This document shows, piece by piece, positions 56,782 to 64,000 of a stretch of DNA of 64,000 nucleotides. Location of the stretch: assembly GCA_965117015.1 (NCBI GenBank), contig OZ220747.1, positions 1,984,001 to 2,048,000 of the forward strand. Reading direction: 5' to 3'. Both the position numbers and the translations under genes were made by a program. Below the pieces are notes generated by a model. It was not told the DNA's origin. It was given only the letters and a program-made list of their open reading frames with translations, and ran no database searches. Each line of letters starts with the position of its first letter. Position 1 is the first letter of the stretch. This DNA is from Aldehydirespirator sp965117015 (GTDB taxonomy: Bacteria > Actinomycetota > Acidimicrobiia > Acidimicrobiales > Aldehydirespiratoraceae).

Positions 56782-57843
56782 ATGCTGAAGCTGGGGCTCG
56801 GACTTGAGCTGTACCGGGGTGCAGAGCTGGAGGTGCCGGTGGCGACGGTCCAGCTCGCAGAACGACTCGGCTACCACAGCGTGTGGACGGCCGAGGCCTA
56901 CGGCGCCGACGCGCTGTCCCCGCTGGCCTTCCTGGCCGCCCACACCAGCAGTATCAAGCTCGCCACCGGTGTGGTGCAGATCGATGCCCGCACGCCCGCA
57001 GCCACCGCCATGCACGCCATGACGATCGACGCCCTCGCCGGCGGCGGGCGCACCATCATCGGTCTGGGCGTGTCCGGGCCGCAGGTCGTGGAGGGCTGGC
57101 ACGGCGCGGCGTGGGGCTCGCCGGTGGCCAAGCTGCGCGACTACGCGGCCATCATGCGCAAGGTCCTGGCCCGCGACGGGCCCGTCAGCCATGACGGCAC
57201 TGCTATCCGGTTGCCCTACGACGGTCCCGGCGCGCTGGGCCAGGGCAAGCCGCTCAAGTCGATCCTGCATCCCGCACCCGGCGTCGAGATCTGGATCGCG
57301 GCCGGAGGACCGCGCAACGTTGCTCTGGCTGCGGAGGTGGCCGACGGCTGGCTGCCCATGGGCTACGGGTCCGAGGGGATCGCAACCTACGCCGGGCCGC
57401 TGGCCCGCGGCCGGGCCCGCCGGCCCGCAGAGCTGCGGGCCGACCTCGAAGTGTTCGGCTCGCTGTCGGTCCAGATCACCGACGACGTGCGGGCCGCGGT
57501 GGATGCCCGCAAGCCGCTGGTCGCCATGTATGTGGGCGGCATGGGCAGCGAGACCCACAACTTCCACGCCGAGGCGATGGCCCGCCGCGGCTGGCCCGAG
57601 GCCTCGGCGCGGATCGTGGAGCTGTGGCGGGCCGGGCGCCGCGACGATGCGGTCGCCGCTGTTCCCGACGACTACATCGAGTCGCAGTCCCTGCTCGGCT
57701 CGGCCAAGCGCATCCGGGCCCGATGGTCCGAGGCGGTCCCTGCGGGGCTGACCGGTGTGATAGTCCGGTGCGACCGTGATGAGGGACTCATGCTGGCGGC
57801 CGAACTGGCCGGCACGCGAGACCCTGCGGTGGTGCAGACATGA
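56782..57843 (+). CDS. LLM-class (F420-type luciferase-like) oxidoreductase
   Basis: A 353-residue luciferase-like TIM barrel. LKLGLGLELYRGAELEVPVATVQLAERLGYHSVWTAEAYGADA at the N-terminus and IWIAAGGPRNVALAAEVADGWLPMGY are typical of F420-dependent LLM proteins of actinobacteria. The reaction is unknown: reduction or dehydrogenation of an alcohol, enoyl or quinone group is usual. The start ATG 56782 is 12 nt after GGAG. An upstream extension to 56713 is not family-like. It overlaps a small frame and then the enoyl-CoA hydratase. Confidence 0.85.
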   Translation: MLKLGLGLELYRGAELEVPVATVQLAERLGYHSVWTAEAYGADALSPLAFLAAHTSSIKLATGVVQIDARTPAATAMHAMTIDALAGGGRTIIGLGVSGPQVVEGWHGAAWGSPVAKLRDYAAIMRKVLARDGPVSHDGTAIRLPYDGPGALGQGKPLKSILHPAPGVEIWIAAGGPRNVALAAEVADGWLPMGYGSEGIATYAGPLARGRARRPAELRADLEVFGSLSVQITDDVRAAVDARKPLVAMYVGGMGSETHNFHAEAMARRGWPEASARIVELWRAGRRDDAVAAVPDDYIESQSLLGSAKRIRARWSEAVPAGLTGVIVRCDRDEGLMLAAELAGTRDPAVVQT

Positions 57844-57905
57844 CCGACTCGTTCGCCGGCGCCCGCCGCATCGAAGAGACAGGCCCACGAGAGACAGGCA
57901 AATGA
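57840..57905 (+). CDS. Possible 21-residue coupling peptide
   Basis: The frame MTDSFAGARRIEETGPRETGK starts in an ATGA overlap with the LLM stop and ends in an ATGA overlap with the hydratase start, filling the 58-bp gap exactly. Its first nine bases (ATGACCGAC) repeat at the hydratase start, so it may be a duplicated start region. It may serve only to pass ribosomes on. No homology is claimed. Confidence 0.35.
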   Translation: MTDSFAGARRIEETGPRETGK

Positions 57906-58705
57906 CCGACGAGCAACTGATCCTCATCGACGAGCCGGCCGAACACGTGCGCCGGATCACGCTCAACCGCCCCCACAAGCGCAATGCCATCTCCACGCCC
58001 CTGCGAGCTGCGCTGTTCGACGCACTGCACGGCTTCGACGAGGACCCCGATGCCCGGGTCACCATCATCCGGGGCGCGGGCCCCTGCTTCTCGTCGGGCT
58101 ACGACCTCTCCGGCGGGCTCATGGACGACCCGCCCTACGCGTCGGCCCCCGGCGACGGCCAGTGGACCCGCCAGGCCAGCGACGGCTGGTTCTCCATCTG
58201 GGATCTGGCCAAGCCGGTCATCGCACAGGTTCACGGGTACGCATACGCCGGCGGCACGGAGCTGGCCGCGGCCTGCGACCTCGTGTACGTGGCGGCCGAA
58301 GCCCGCATCGGCTATCCCGTCGTGAGGGTGGCGTCTCCGCCGGACTGGCAGTACCACACGCCGTTGATGGGACTGCGCCACGCCATGGAGGCCATGCTCA
58401 CCGGTGACTCAGTGAGCGGCTCCGAGGCGGCCCGGATGGGATGGGCCAACCGGGCTTACCCGCCCGAGGAGTTGGAGGAGGCCGTGCTGGAGGTAGCGGT
58501 GCGGATCGCCGGTGTGGCGCCCGACCTGGCCCAGATCAACAAGCGCATGGTCCATCGGGCCTTCGACGTGCTCGGGGGTCGCGCCGCCATCCGCTCGGGG
58601 CAGGAGTTCCAGGCTCTGGCCGCCCACCAGGAGTCGGTGAAGGCCGCCATGGCCGACCTGCTGGGCTCGGTCAAGAGGGCCATCGGCGACGATACGCCTG
58701 CCTGA
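57902..58705 (+). CDS. Enoyl-CoA hydratase/isomerase family protein
   Basis: A 267-residue crotonase-fold protein. ITLNRPHKRNAI, the oxyanion-hole segment GPCFSSGYDLSGG and GYAYAGGTELAAACD (first catalytic glutamate position) are visible. The second glutamate of true hydratases, normally in FGFPEV, is replaced (IGYPVVRVAS), so it may be an isomerase, hydrolase or another crotonase activity. ATG 57902 is preferred. It is co-transcribed with the LLM gene. Confidence 0.84.
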   Translation: MTDEQLILIDEPAEHVRRITLNRPHKRNAISTPLRAALFDALHGFDEDPDARVTIIRGAGPCFSSGYDLSGGLMDDPPYASAPGDGQWTRQASDGWFSIWDLAKPVIAQVHGYAYAGGTELAAACDLVYVAAEARIGYPVVRVASPPDWQYHTPLMGLRHAMEAMLTGDSVSGSEAARMGWANRAYPPEELEEAVLEVAVRIAGVAPDLAQINKRMVHRAFDVLGGRAAIRSGQEFQALAAHQESVKAAMADLLGSVKRAIGDDTPA

Positions 58706-58897
58706 GTCGGCGGCCTGAGCGCCCTCTGCCGGCGTCGAGCGCTACATCGGCACACAGAGACTGTCTAGATTTTCAAGATATGTCAAGCTATTCCCCTCTC
58801 TTTGGGTTGTTGTTGTCGTACCAGGCTGCCATGCTGGTGTGACAATCACATGAAACAACACAACAACACTTGTGTTCTCAACCAAAGGAGGGTGACA
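58706..58897 (+). promoter_or_regulatory. AT-rich promoter region of the type VII secretion pair
   Basis: 192 bp, much less GC-rich than the surroundings. It holds repeated GTTGTTGTTG (58806-58815), with a near-complementary CAACACAACAAC about 50 bp on, and a small AACAC-TT-GTGTT inverted repeat. No clear -35/-10 pair was found. AAAGGAGGG is the ribosome binding site for the WXG100 gene. Confidence 0.45.
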
Positions 58898-59173
58898 ATG
58901 GCTGGCGACATGCTGGTGATGTCCAAGTCGCAGATGGAGCAGCTCGCGGTGATCTTCGCCCGGCAGAAGGAGACGGCGGAGGGGGTGATAAGTGCCATAG
59001 GCGCCGGCATCGACGGCACCACCTGGCAGGGGGCCAGAGCCGACCGGTTCCGGCAACTCTGGGAGACCGAGTTCCGGCCCAACCTGCGGGCGCTGTGCGA
59101 CGCGCTGGGCGAGCACTCGACGTTCATCTCCGCCGAACTCCAGGCGGGCGTCAGCGCGCTCGACACGGTTTAG
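58898..59173 (+). CDS. WXG100-family type VII secretion substrate (EsxA-like)
   Basis: A 91-residue, all-helical protein with the central WQG turn (GTTWQGARADRFRQLW), the WXG signature, flanked by helices of about 40 residues each. It has no signal peptide. Such proteins form hairpin dimers and are exported by FtsK/SpoIIIE-type ATPases through type VII systems, often as the recruiting substrate. ATG 58898 follows AAAGGAGGG. The EssC-like ATPase gene begins 57 bp later. Only one WXG100 gene is present, so a homodimer is likely. Confidence 0.85.
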   Translation: MAGDMLVMSKSQMEQLAVIFARQKETAEGVISAIGAGIDGTTWQGARADRFRQLWETEFRPNLRALCDALGEHSTFISAELQAGVSALDTV

Positions 59174-59230
59174 CCGCCGCGACGGCGGCCGAGCCCGCCG
59201 CACAGACCCGACCGCGGGAACAGGAAGCCG

Positions 59231-62200
59231 GTGAGGGTCCGGCACCGACTCGATGGCGCGGAGCAGACCGTCGAGATCGACTCTCGTCTCGACGGCTACA
59301 CGGTGGCCGACCTCGCCGCGGCGCTCCGCGGTGAAACCGACCAAGCCGACAGCCGCGCCGGGGACGGCCTGCGCATCGACGGGTGCTGGCACGGTCCGGA
59401 CACGCTGCTGCCGTCGGTCCCGATCTGGGAGGGGACGCTGCTCGAGATCGCTCCCGGATGTGAGCAGCTCCCCTCCCAATCACCGCAGGTGCATGGCAAC
59501 CGGTCCGGCCGCAGGGCCGCGCTGGTCGTGACCGGGGGCCTGCGGTCCGGCACGCGTCTGGTGCCACCCTCGAGCGACACCTGGGTCATAGGGCGCTCGG
59601 ACGACTGCGACCTGGTGCTCGACGACCCGACGATCTCCCGCCGCCACGCCCGTGTGACGGTGAGCAGGGCCGGCAGGAGGCTCGTGATCGGCGATCTCGG
59701 CTCCCGTAACGGAACGGTGGTGGCCGGCCGGGCTGTGACCGCCCCGGCCCGGGTGCCGATCCGGGCCGCCATCCGCCTGGGCGCAACCTGCCTGCAGTGG
59801 AGGACACCGGTGAAGGACCGGCCCGCGGCTGTGCGCGCCGGGTTGGGTGCGGCCGCGGGACGGATCCCGTTCAACCGGCCGCCCCGCCGCCGGCCGCCCA
59901 CCTCGCCGGCCCCACTGCGGGTGCCCGCCGAGCCCCCGGCCCGGCCGGAGCCCGAGCCGCTCTCGTGGGCGGGCATCGTCCTGCCGGCCGCGGCCGGGCT
60001 CGTACTGGCCGTCGTGTGGAGCCCGTTCATGGCGGTGTTCGCGGCTCTCGGGCCGCTCATCACGGTGGGCACCTGGCTGGAGCGGCGCCGACGGGTCGCT
60101 CGCTCCCATGAGCAAGCTTGCGCTGACGTAGTCCAGAGGGTCAGGAGCTTCGTTGCTGCGTTGCCGGCGGCCCACGCCGCCGAGCGGCGCAGGCGCATCG
60201 CCCTCGTCCCGGATCTGGCCGAGTTGGTTCGCCGGGCCGAGACGCCGTCGCAGCGCTGCTGGGAGCGCCGCCGCGGCGATCCCGACGCCATGCGGCTCGG
60301 TGTCGGCACTGCGGACGTGCCCTACTCGCCGCCGCTGGAGGTGGACGGCGGCGGACTGGCCGCGCCGGAGGCGCTCAAGGCTCTGGACGGGATCGAGCTC
60401 CTGGCCGATGTGCCGGTGGCGGTGTCCCTGCTGCCCGGCGAGATCGTGGGCGTGGTCGGCCCGCCGCCGGTAGCCCGGGCCGTGGCCCGCGGCCTCATCC
60501 TGCAGGCCGCGGTGCTTCACGGTCCGGCCGACCTGGCCATAGCGGGCCTGGTGCCCGGGCTCGCCACCGAATGGTCGTGGATGGGCTGGCTTCCCCACAC
60601 CATCGATATCGGAGGCGAACCCGGAGCGCTAGTGGCCACAGAGTCCGGTACCACCGCGGCGGCCGCGGAGGCGGCCGCCGCGAGCACCGGCCACCGGGCA
60701 TTGCTGGCGGTCATCGACGGCGCCGAGACGCTCACGGGCCGCTCGGCGCCGGGCCGGACAGTGCTCGGCCATCAGCAGTGCGCCGGGATCGTGATCACGA
60801 GCGATGTCTGCGACCTGCCCGCGAGCTGCACCACCATCGTGGACATCGACCACTACGCCGGCCGGCTGAGACTGGTGGATCCTCGATCCTCGGCGGTGAT
60901 GGGCCCGCTGGTGGCGTGGGGTGTCACCGTCGCAACCGCCACGCACGCGGCGGCCCGCCTGGCCCGGCTGGACGACCCCGAGCTGCGGGCGGCGACAGCC
61001 AACCTCCCCGACTCGATGTCCCTGCTGGATCTCATCGGTGGCCAGCCGACCCCCAAGACGGTGGAGAATCGATGGGCCGCCACCCGCGGCACTGACGACC
61101 TGCGGACGCCCATCGGAGTGACGGCCGACGGACCGCTGGTGCTCGACCTGGTGGCCGACGGTCCTCACCTGCTGGTCGGGGGCACGACCGGTTCGGGCAA
61201 GTCCGAGCTGCTGCGGTCCATGGTGGCCGGGCTGGCCCTGTCGGCTGACCCCGACCATCTGGCCTTCGTCCTCATCGACTACAAGGGTGGGGCCGCCTTC
61301 GACCGCTGCGCGGAGATGCCTCATGTGGCCGGCATGGTCACCGACCTCGATGACCGCCTGGCCGAGCGAGCGCTGGTGTGCCTGGAGGCCGAACTGCGCC
61401 ACCGCGAGGAGCGCCTGCGAGCCGCGGGTGCTGAGGACCTGGCCGCATTCCGGGCCCGAGCCGGCCACGCGGGCGGCGATCCCCTGCCCCGGCTGGTGGT
61501 CGTGGTGGACGAGTTCGCCACGCTGGCGGCCGAACTGCCCGAATTCCTCCGCTCGCTGGTCGGGATCGCGCAGCGGGGCCGCAGCCTCGGCGTCCACATG
61601 GTGCTGGCCACCCAGCGGCCGGCCGGGGTGGTGACCGACGACATCAGAGCCAACACCTCGTGCCGGATCGCCCTGCGGGTGACCGACCGCCACGACTCCA
61701 ACGACGTGATCGACTCGCCCGACGCCGCCCGCATCCCCCGTCAAAGGCCCGGCCGGGCGATGGCCCGCTTCGGACCGGGCGAACTCGTTGCGTTCCAGTC
61801 GGCGCTGGTGACCGGCAGCACACCCCGACGCTCGACCGGCCTGCGGGTCGGACCGGTCGGGCCCCGCCCCACCCCAACCTCCGGCGACCAGCACAGCGAC
61901 CTCGACGCGGTGGTGGAAGCCGTGCGAGCAGCCCATCACAACCTCGGCAGCGCCGAGCCCCGCCCGCCGTGGCCGGCGCCCCTCCCCAGCGAGGTCACCG
62001 CGACACGCCTCGCCGAGGCGGCCGGCCCGGGCCGGCCCGCGGCCTGGCTGGTGGACGACCCCGCCCGCCAGCGGCAGTTCCCCGGCGGATGGCAGCCGGC
62101 CGACGGCCACCTGGCGGTCATCGGCGGCCCCGGGTCGGGCACGACCACCACCCTGGCCGCGGCCGCCCTCGACCTCTGCCGCACCCACAGCCCCGACGAA

Positions 62201-63430
62201 CTGCACGTCTACGGGATCGACCTCGATGCCGGCGCGCTGACGGCCCTCGGCAGCCTTCCCCATGTCGGCGCGGTCGTCGCCCCAACGGAAGGGGATCGGC
62301 GAACCCGCCTGCTGCGCCTCCTCGACGACGAGGTCGCCGCCCGGCGAGCCGGCGGCCGATCCGGGCGCCCCGCCGAGGTGGTGCTGCTGGTGGACGATCT
62401 CGCCGGGCTGGCCCGCGCCCACGACCCGGTACGCGAGCCGGAGCCCCACGACCGGTTCGCTCGCATATGGGGCGACGGCCCGGCGGTGGGGGTGCGGGTG
62501 GCGGTGAGCATCGGCCGGGCGGCCGACCTTCCACCCGATCTCGCCGCTTCCGCCGGCATGGTTCTCGTTCACGCCACGTCTGACGCCGGCGACGGCCTGC
62601 GCTTCGGGCTCAAGCAGCCCACCGCCCATCTCGTTGCGGGTCGGGCCGTCAGGGTCGGCGACGGCCTCGAGGTCCATGTCGCCCGCCCCACTAACGGCGA
62701 CCTGGCCGCAGCCGCCACGGCACTGGCGGCCGAGTCCCCGCCGGCCATGCGTGAGCCTGTCCGGGTCGGGTCGCTGCCCCAGCACATCGGCCTGGAGGAC
62801 CTGCCCGCCGGCGCGCACGTCAAGGATCGATGCATCCACATCCGCTTCGCCCTCAGCGACCTCGACCTCGAACCGGCCGGACTCACACTCCACGACGGCG
62901 AGCACGCCCTGGTGCTGGGACCTCCCCGCACCGGACGCACCAGCGCCCTGGCCGCGATAGGCGCAGCCGCCCGCACGGCCGGAGCGCACGTGGTGGTAGT
63001 GGCCGACCGGCCCGGCAAGTTGTCCACCCTGCTGGGTCTGGAGGCGGTGCCGGCCGGTTCGCTCGACGGAACCCTCGAAGAAGCCGCCCACGAGGGCCGC
63101 CACCTGCTGCTGGTGGATGACGCCGACCGGATCGGCGATGCTGCCGGATTGCTGGCCGGACTGGCCGCGTCCACCACAAGTCGTAGCCACCTGGTGGTCT
63201 CGACAACGGCTGACCGGCTCCGCTCGTCCTACGGCAGCTGGCTTCAAGAGATGCGGTCATGCCGCACCGGTGTGCTGTTCAGGCCCGGCCCCCTCGACGC
63301 CGACCTGCTCGGCGCGACTCTGCCCACCCGCCTGGCGCTGGCACCGGTGCCGGGACGGTGCCTCGTCATCGCCGACGGGGCCGCCGAGGTGATGCAGGTG
63401 GCACTCGCACCTGCCCGCGCTCGTCGATAG
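59231..63430 (+). CDS. EssC/EccC-like type VII secretion ATPase with FHA domain
   Basis: A 1399-residue membrane ATPase. Residues 1-90 are a small beta-rich domain and about 95-190 an FHA domain (GRSDDCDLVLDDPTISRRHA, then GDLGSRNGTVV). Hydrophobic helices lie at about 247-290, then three FtsK/SpoIIIE modules. Module 1 has an intact Walker A (GTTGSGKSE, near 652) and Walker B (VVVVDEFATL, near 757). Modules 2 (GPGSGTTTT, near 963) and 3 (GPPRTGRTS, near 1227) have the lysine replaced by Thr and Arg. An N-terminal FHA region is the layout of Firmicutes EssC rather than mycobacterial EccC. It drives export of the WXG100 protein. GTG 59231 is the start. Confidence 0.88.
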   Translation: MRVRHRLDGAEQTVEIDSRLDGYTVADLAAALRGETDQADSRAGDGLRIDGCWHGPDTLLPSVPIWEGTLLEIAPGCEQLPSQSPQVHGNRSGRRAALVVTGGLRSGTRLVPPSSDTWVIGRSDDCDLVLDDPTISRRHARVTVSRAGRRLVIGDLGSRNGTVVAGRAVTAPARVPIRAAIRLGATCLQWRTPVKDRPAAVRAGLGAAAGRIPFNRPPRRRPPTSPAPLRVPAEPPARPEPEPLSWAGIVLPAAAGLVLAVVWSPFMAVFAALGPLITVGTWLERRRRVARSHEQACADVVQRVRSFVAALPAAHAAERRRRIALVPDLAELVRRAETPSQRCWERRRGDPDAMRLGVGTADVPYSPPLEVDGGGLAAPEALKALDGIELLADVPVAVSLLPGEIVGVVGPPPVARAVARGLILQAAVLHGPADLAIAGLVPGLATEWSWMGWLPHTIDIGGEPGALVATESGTTAAAAEAAAASTGHRALLAVIDGAETLTGRSAPGRTVLGHQQCAGIVITSDVCDLPASCTTIVDIDHYAGRLRLVDPRSSAVMGPLVAWGVTVATATHAAARLARLDDPELRAATANLPDSMSLLDLIGGQPTPKTVENRWAATRGTDDLRTPIGVTADGPLVLDLVADGPHLLVGGTTGSGKSELLRSMVAGLALSADPDHLAFVLIDYKGGAAFDRCAEMPHVAGMVTDLDDRLAERALVCLEAELRHREERLRAAGAEDLAAFRARAGHAGGDPLPRLVVVVDEFATLAAELPEFLRSLVGIAQRGRSLGVHMVLATQRPAGVVTDDIRANTSCRIALRVTDRHDSNDVIDSPDAARIPRQRPGRAMARFGPGELVAFQSALVTGSTPRRSTGLRVGPVGPRPTPTSGDQHSDLDAVVEAVRAAHHNLGSAEPRPPWPAPLPSEVTATRLAEAAGPGRPAAWLVDDPARQRQFPGGWQPADGHLAVIGGPGSGTTTTLAAAALDLCRTHSPDELHVYGIDLDAGALTALGSLPHVGAVVAPTEGDRRTRLLRLLDDEVAARRAGGRSGRPAEVVLLVDDLAGLARAHDPVREPEPHDRFARIWGDGPAVGVRVAVSIGRAADLPPDLAASAGMVLVHATSDAGDGLRFGLKQPTAHLVAGRAVRVGDGLEVHVARPTNGDLAAAATALAAESPPAMREPVRVGSLPQHIGLEDLPAGAHVKDRCIHIRFALSDLDLEPAGLTLHDGEHALVLGPPRTGRTSALAAIGAAARTAGAHVVVVADRPGKLSTLLGLEAVPAGSLDGTLEEAAHEGRHLLLVDDADRIGDAAGLLAGLAASTTSRSHLVVSTTADRLRSSYGSWLQEMRSCRTGVLFRPGPLDADLLGATLPTRLALAPVPGRCLVIADGAAEVMQVALAPARARR

Positions 63431-63469
63431 CGTCGCGACACCGCCAGCCGAGCATCCCGGGAGCCCCCG

Positions 63470-64000
63470 TTGCCGCATCCGAACATCCACATCGAGTCCG
63501 CCGGCGCCATTACCACCGTCACCATCGACCGGCCCCGACGCAAGAACGCCTGCACTCCGGCCATGTGGGCCGGGCTGCGGCACGGTTTCCGCGGCATCGC
63601 CGAGTCCTCGGCCCGAGCGGTGATCCTCACCGGAGCGGGCGGCGACTTCTGCGCCGGCGCCGACGTCGGCCCTGCCGATGACGAGGAGGCGAGCGCAGAC
63701 CAGCCGCCCCGGCACCGCATCGACCACATGCGCGACATCGCCGACACGGTGATGGCCATACACGACTGCCCCCGCCCGGTGATCGCCAAGGTCGACGGGG
63801 TGGCCGTGGGCGCCGGCTTCGGCATGGCCCTGGCCGCCGACATGGTCTGGTGCTCGGAGCGGGCAAGATTCTCGCTGATCTTCGCCAAGCGGGGCCTGAG
63901 TCTCGACTTCGGAACCTCATGGCTGCTGCCCAAGCGGATCGGGCTTCACGAGGCGAAGCGGTTGGCCTTCACCGGAGACATCATCGGGGCGTCCCGGGCC
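63470..64000 (+). CDS. Enoyl-CoA hydratase/isomerase family protein (3' end beyond window)
   Basis: 177 codons are present and open to the window edge. TVTIDRPRRKNACTP, GGDFCAGADVG (oxyanion hole) and VAVGAGFGMALAADM are crotonase motifs, followed by FAKRGLSLDFGTSWLLPKRIG. That last segment has Asp-x-Gly as in PaaG-type isomerases, rather than the hydratase PEVxLG glutamate. TTG 63470 is chosen because CGGGAG lies about 6 nt upstream and the family starts near here. It follows the secretion ATPase by 39 bp but is probably unrelated in function. Confidence 0.8.
   Translation, partial: MPHPNIHIESAGAITTVTIDRPRRKNACTPAMWAGLRHGFRGIAESSARAVILTGAGGDFCAGADVGPADDEEASADQPPRHRIDHMRDIADTVMAIHDCPRPVIAKVDGVAVGAGFGMALAADMVWCSERARFSLIFAKRGLSLDFGTSWLLPKRIGLHEAKRLAFTGDIIGASRA

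Noticed and set aside
1..64000. tRNA or rRNA genes, prophage or insertion sequences
   Set aside because: I saw no cloverleaf-like conserved arms, rRNA segments, transposases, integrases or phage structural genes.

Overview
The window is GC-rich, densely coded chromosomal DNA. GTGA/ATGA start-stop overlaps and GTG or TTG starts are common. Several genes point to Actinomycetota: a DUF222/HNH (13E12-like) endonuclease, a GPP34 protein, an LLM-type (F420-like) oxidoreductase, a WXG100 protein with an FHA-FtsK/SpoIIIE ATPase, and a fused LivM-LivG transporter subunit. The many osmolyte, polyol and oxygenase functions fit a marine or host-associated Acidimicrobiia-like bacterium. That placement is inference. 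I saw no rRNA, tRNA, CRISPR array, prophage or insertion sequence.

Region 1 (1-12.6 kb) is a catabolic and uptake cluster: an acetoacetate-decarboxylase-family protein, a YtcJ-type amidohydrolase, a complete branched-chain-type ABC transporter, a LuxR regulator, an SDR, a MarR regulator, a second LivF, a fumarylacetoacetate-hydrolase-family protein and an aldehyde dehydrogenase. Three copies of one 16-bp palindrome sit in the three divergent intergenic gaps, so the whole cluster looks like one MarR regulon.

Region 2 (12.6-21.5 kb) is mostly housekeeping: GPP34, nrdAB with a strong AT-rich promoter, an isopenicillin-N-synthase-like oxygenase and a type-2-like ileS. Two copies of a 48-bp palindromic element lie between the last two genes. 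A third copy is embedded in frame in an HNH endonuclease gene at 49.6 kb.

Region 3 (21.6-31.4 kb) is a self-contained phosphotransferase island: a double-length polyol-phosphate dehydrogenase, a PfkB sugar-phosphate kinase, a membrane protein, EI, a PRD regulator, mannitol-type EIIC, EIIB and EIIA, HPr and an unknown 100-residue protein. It lies between two 95-bp direct repeats (one mismatch), each containing a 17-bp-stem palindrome.

Region 4 (31.5-47.2 kb) holds an SDR, an acidic repeat protein, and a ProV-ProW-ProW-ProX quaternary-ammonium/sulfonium transporter whose two permeases carry long extra membrane domains. Next come three M24 paralogues with the metal-ligand spacing of the DMSP lyase DddP, an MttB-family methyltransferase, a beta-hydroxyacid dehydrogenase and a PhyH-like oxygenase. 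The best reading is uptake and breakdown of DMSP or betaine-like compounds. This is the most interesting metabolic system in the window.

Region 5 (47.2-58.7 kb) contains ThpR, an EamA permease, the HNH protein, a macro-domain protein, a methyltransferase, and a cluster of TauD-like oxygenase, amidase, FAD oxidoreductase, MDR dehydrogenase, LLM oxidoreductase and enoyl-CoA hydratase. Region 6 (58.9-64 kb) is a compact type VII secretion pair, WXG100 plus an EssC-like ATPase, followed by a truncated enoyl-CoA hydratase.
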